Shown here: positions 63,230-64,000 of the stretch, in pieces
Numbering within the stretch: position 1 is the first letter of the stretch
Layout of the letters: every line of letters starts with the position of its first letter
NCBI RefSeq assembly: GCF_000745235.1
Contig: NZ_JQNL01000001.1
Span: 2,624,501-2,688,500, forward strand
Source of the DNA: Luteibacter mycovicinus
GTDB lineage: Bacteria; Pseudomonadota; Gammaproteobacteria; Xanthomonadales; Rhodanobacteraceae
DNA length: 64,000 nt
Direction of reading: 5' to 3'
The notes under the pieces: model-generated
The model's input: only the letters and a program-made list of their open reading frames with translations
Told to the model about the DNA's origin: nothing
The model's database searches: none
Made by a program: the position numbers and the translations under genes

Positions 63230-64000
63230 TTACTTGCCCAATGTCACCGGACTCGGATTGCGCGACGCCAGAGTCGTCTGCTGATGCCAGTACGGATAGA
63301 TCGGACGCGTGGCGCTGGCGTCGTCGAGACGCTTGATCTGGTCGGCGTCCAGCTTGAACGACGTGGCGCCCAGGTTATCGCGCAGCTGAGTCACGTTACG
63401 TGCGCCGATGGCGATGCCTGACACGGTGGGACGCGAGAGCACCCAGGCGAGGGCGATCTGCGGCACGCTGTGGCCGGTCTCTTTCTCGAGGGCTTCGAGC
63501 ACGTCGGTGATCGCGAACAGGTGCTCGTCCGGCACGGCCCAGGTCGCGTCCGTCGCGGCACGGCTGCCTTCGGCGGGCTTTTTGTGGCGACCGACCTTGC
63601 CGGTCAGCTTGGCGCCGGCAAGCGGGCTCCAGACAAGTGCACCTACGTTCTGGTCGAGGCCGAGCGGCATCAGCTCCCACTCGTATTCGCGGTCAGTCAG
63701 GGCGTAATAGACCTGGTTGATGACCGGCCTGGTAAAACCGTGGCGGTCGGCCAGTGCCAGCATCTTCATGAGGTGCCAGCCCGAGTAGTTGGACACGCCG
63801 AAGTAACGGATCTTGCCGGCGCGCGTGAGCGTATCGAGGGCATGCAGCATTTCTTCGATGGGCGTGAGCGCGTCGAAGGCATGCAGGTGGTACAGGTCGA
63901 TGTAGTCGGTACCCAGACGCTTCAGGCTCGCTTCGCAGCTGCGGATGATCTTGTCACGGGACGTGCCGATGTCGTTCGGTCCGGCACCCATGCCCATGCC
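63230..64000 (-). CDS. aldo/keto reductase, N-terminus beyond the window
   Basis: The last ~256 residues are present. LKRLGTDYIDLYHLHAFDALTPIEE, IRYFGVSNYSGW (the His and loop typical of the AKR barrel), VPQIALAWVLSRPTVSGIAIGARN at the NADPH-binding end. The segment MGMGAGPNDIGTSRDKI is at the window edge. An NADPH-dependent oxidoreductase of the YajO/AKR11-14 group; the substrate is unknown. The catalytic Asp/Tyr/Lys are upstream of the visible part. Confidence 0.9.
   Translation of the reverse strand, partial: GMGMGAGPNDIGTSRDKIIRSCEASLKRLGTDYIDLYHLHAFDALTPIEEMLHALDTLTRAGKIRYFGVSNYSGWHLMKMLALADRHGFTRPVINQVYYALTDREYEWELMPLGLDQNVGALVWSPLAGAKLTGKVGRHKKPAEGSRAATDATWAVPDEHLFAITDVLEALEKETGHSVPQIALAWVLSRPTVSGIAIGARNVTQLRDNLGATSFKLDADQIKRLDDASATRPIYPYWHQQTTLASRNPSPVTLGK

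Overview
The window is high-GC DNA from a gammaproteobacterium of the Xanthomonadales, most like the Rhodanobacteraceae (Luteibacter/Dyella type). This rests on the gene families, the GTAGGAGC-type repeats, the Oar-type and other TonB receptors and CRP/Clp-like sites. The genus is an inference.

Region 1 (1-9006, mostly minus strand) is amino acid biosynthesis: a leuA-ilvE-leuC operon and a hom-thrB-thrC operon. Each is preceded by a promoter and a short leader peptide rich in the codons of the end product (Leu/Val/Ile, and Thr). Both leader ATGs lie where the transcript should begin, so both may be leaderless. LeuA lacks the C-terminal leucine-sensing domain and the homoserine dehydrogenase has neither an aspartokinase nor an ACT domain. 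A secreted unknown protein and an OprD-like porin lie between the operons.

Region 2 (9078-18479) holds a periplasmic 3'-nucleotidase, an NPP-type phosphodiesterase, a TonB receptor overlapping a glycerophosphodiester phosphodiesterase, and an APC permease. It looks like a phosphoester scavenging cluster, with GTAGGAGC palindromic repeats in its gaps.

Region 3 (18521-44787) is the main accessory region: a two-partner secretion / contact-dependent inhibition locus of the order cdiB-cdiA-immunity. The intact CdiA (3483 aa) ends in a putative PD-(D/E)XK nuclease tail. Behind it is an array of spare parts: an IS fragment fused to the last residues of a lost toxin plus its CdiI-family immunity gene; a long cdiA fragment without a secretion domain that ends in a TNT-type NAD glycohydrolase domain plus an Imm63-like gene; a third, diverged cdiA fragment with a hydrophobic tail plus a two-TM immunity protein; nested IS3-family elements; and further orphan immunity-like genes. 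About 1.9 kb of the intact cdiA is repeated almost exactly in the second fragment, so homologous recombination could swap the toxin tail.

Region 4 (45006-64000) is ordinary chromosome: two glutathione transferases, two small outer-membrane barrel proteins and a remnant of a third, a TupA-like ATP-grasp protein with a consensus Clp site, an Oar-like TonB receptor behind a perfect 24-bp palindrome, a toxin-antitoxin pair whose toxin is frameshifted, an M61 peptidase, a membrane LytTR regulator, tRNA-Arg(CCG), an S53 peptidase with FG-GAP repeats, a convergent and overlapping histidine kinase / response regulator pair, and a partial aldo/keto reductase at the edge.
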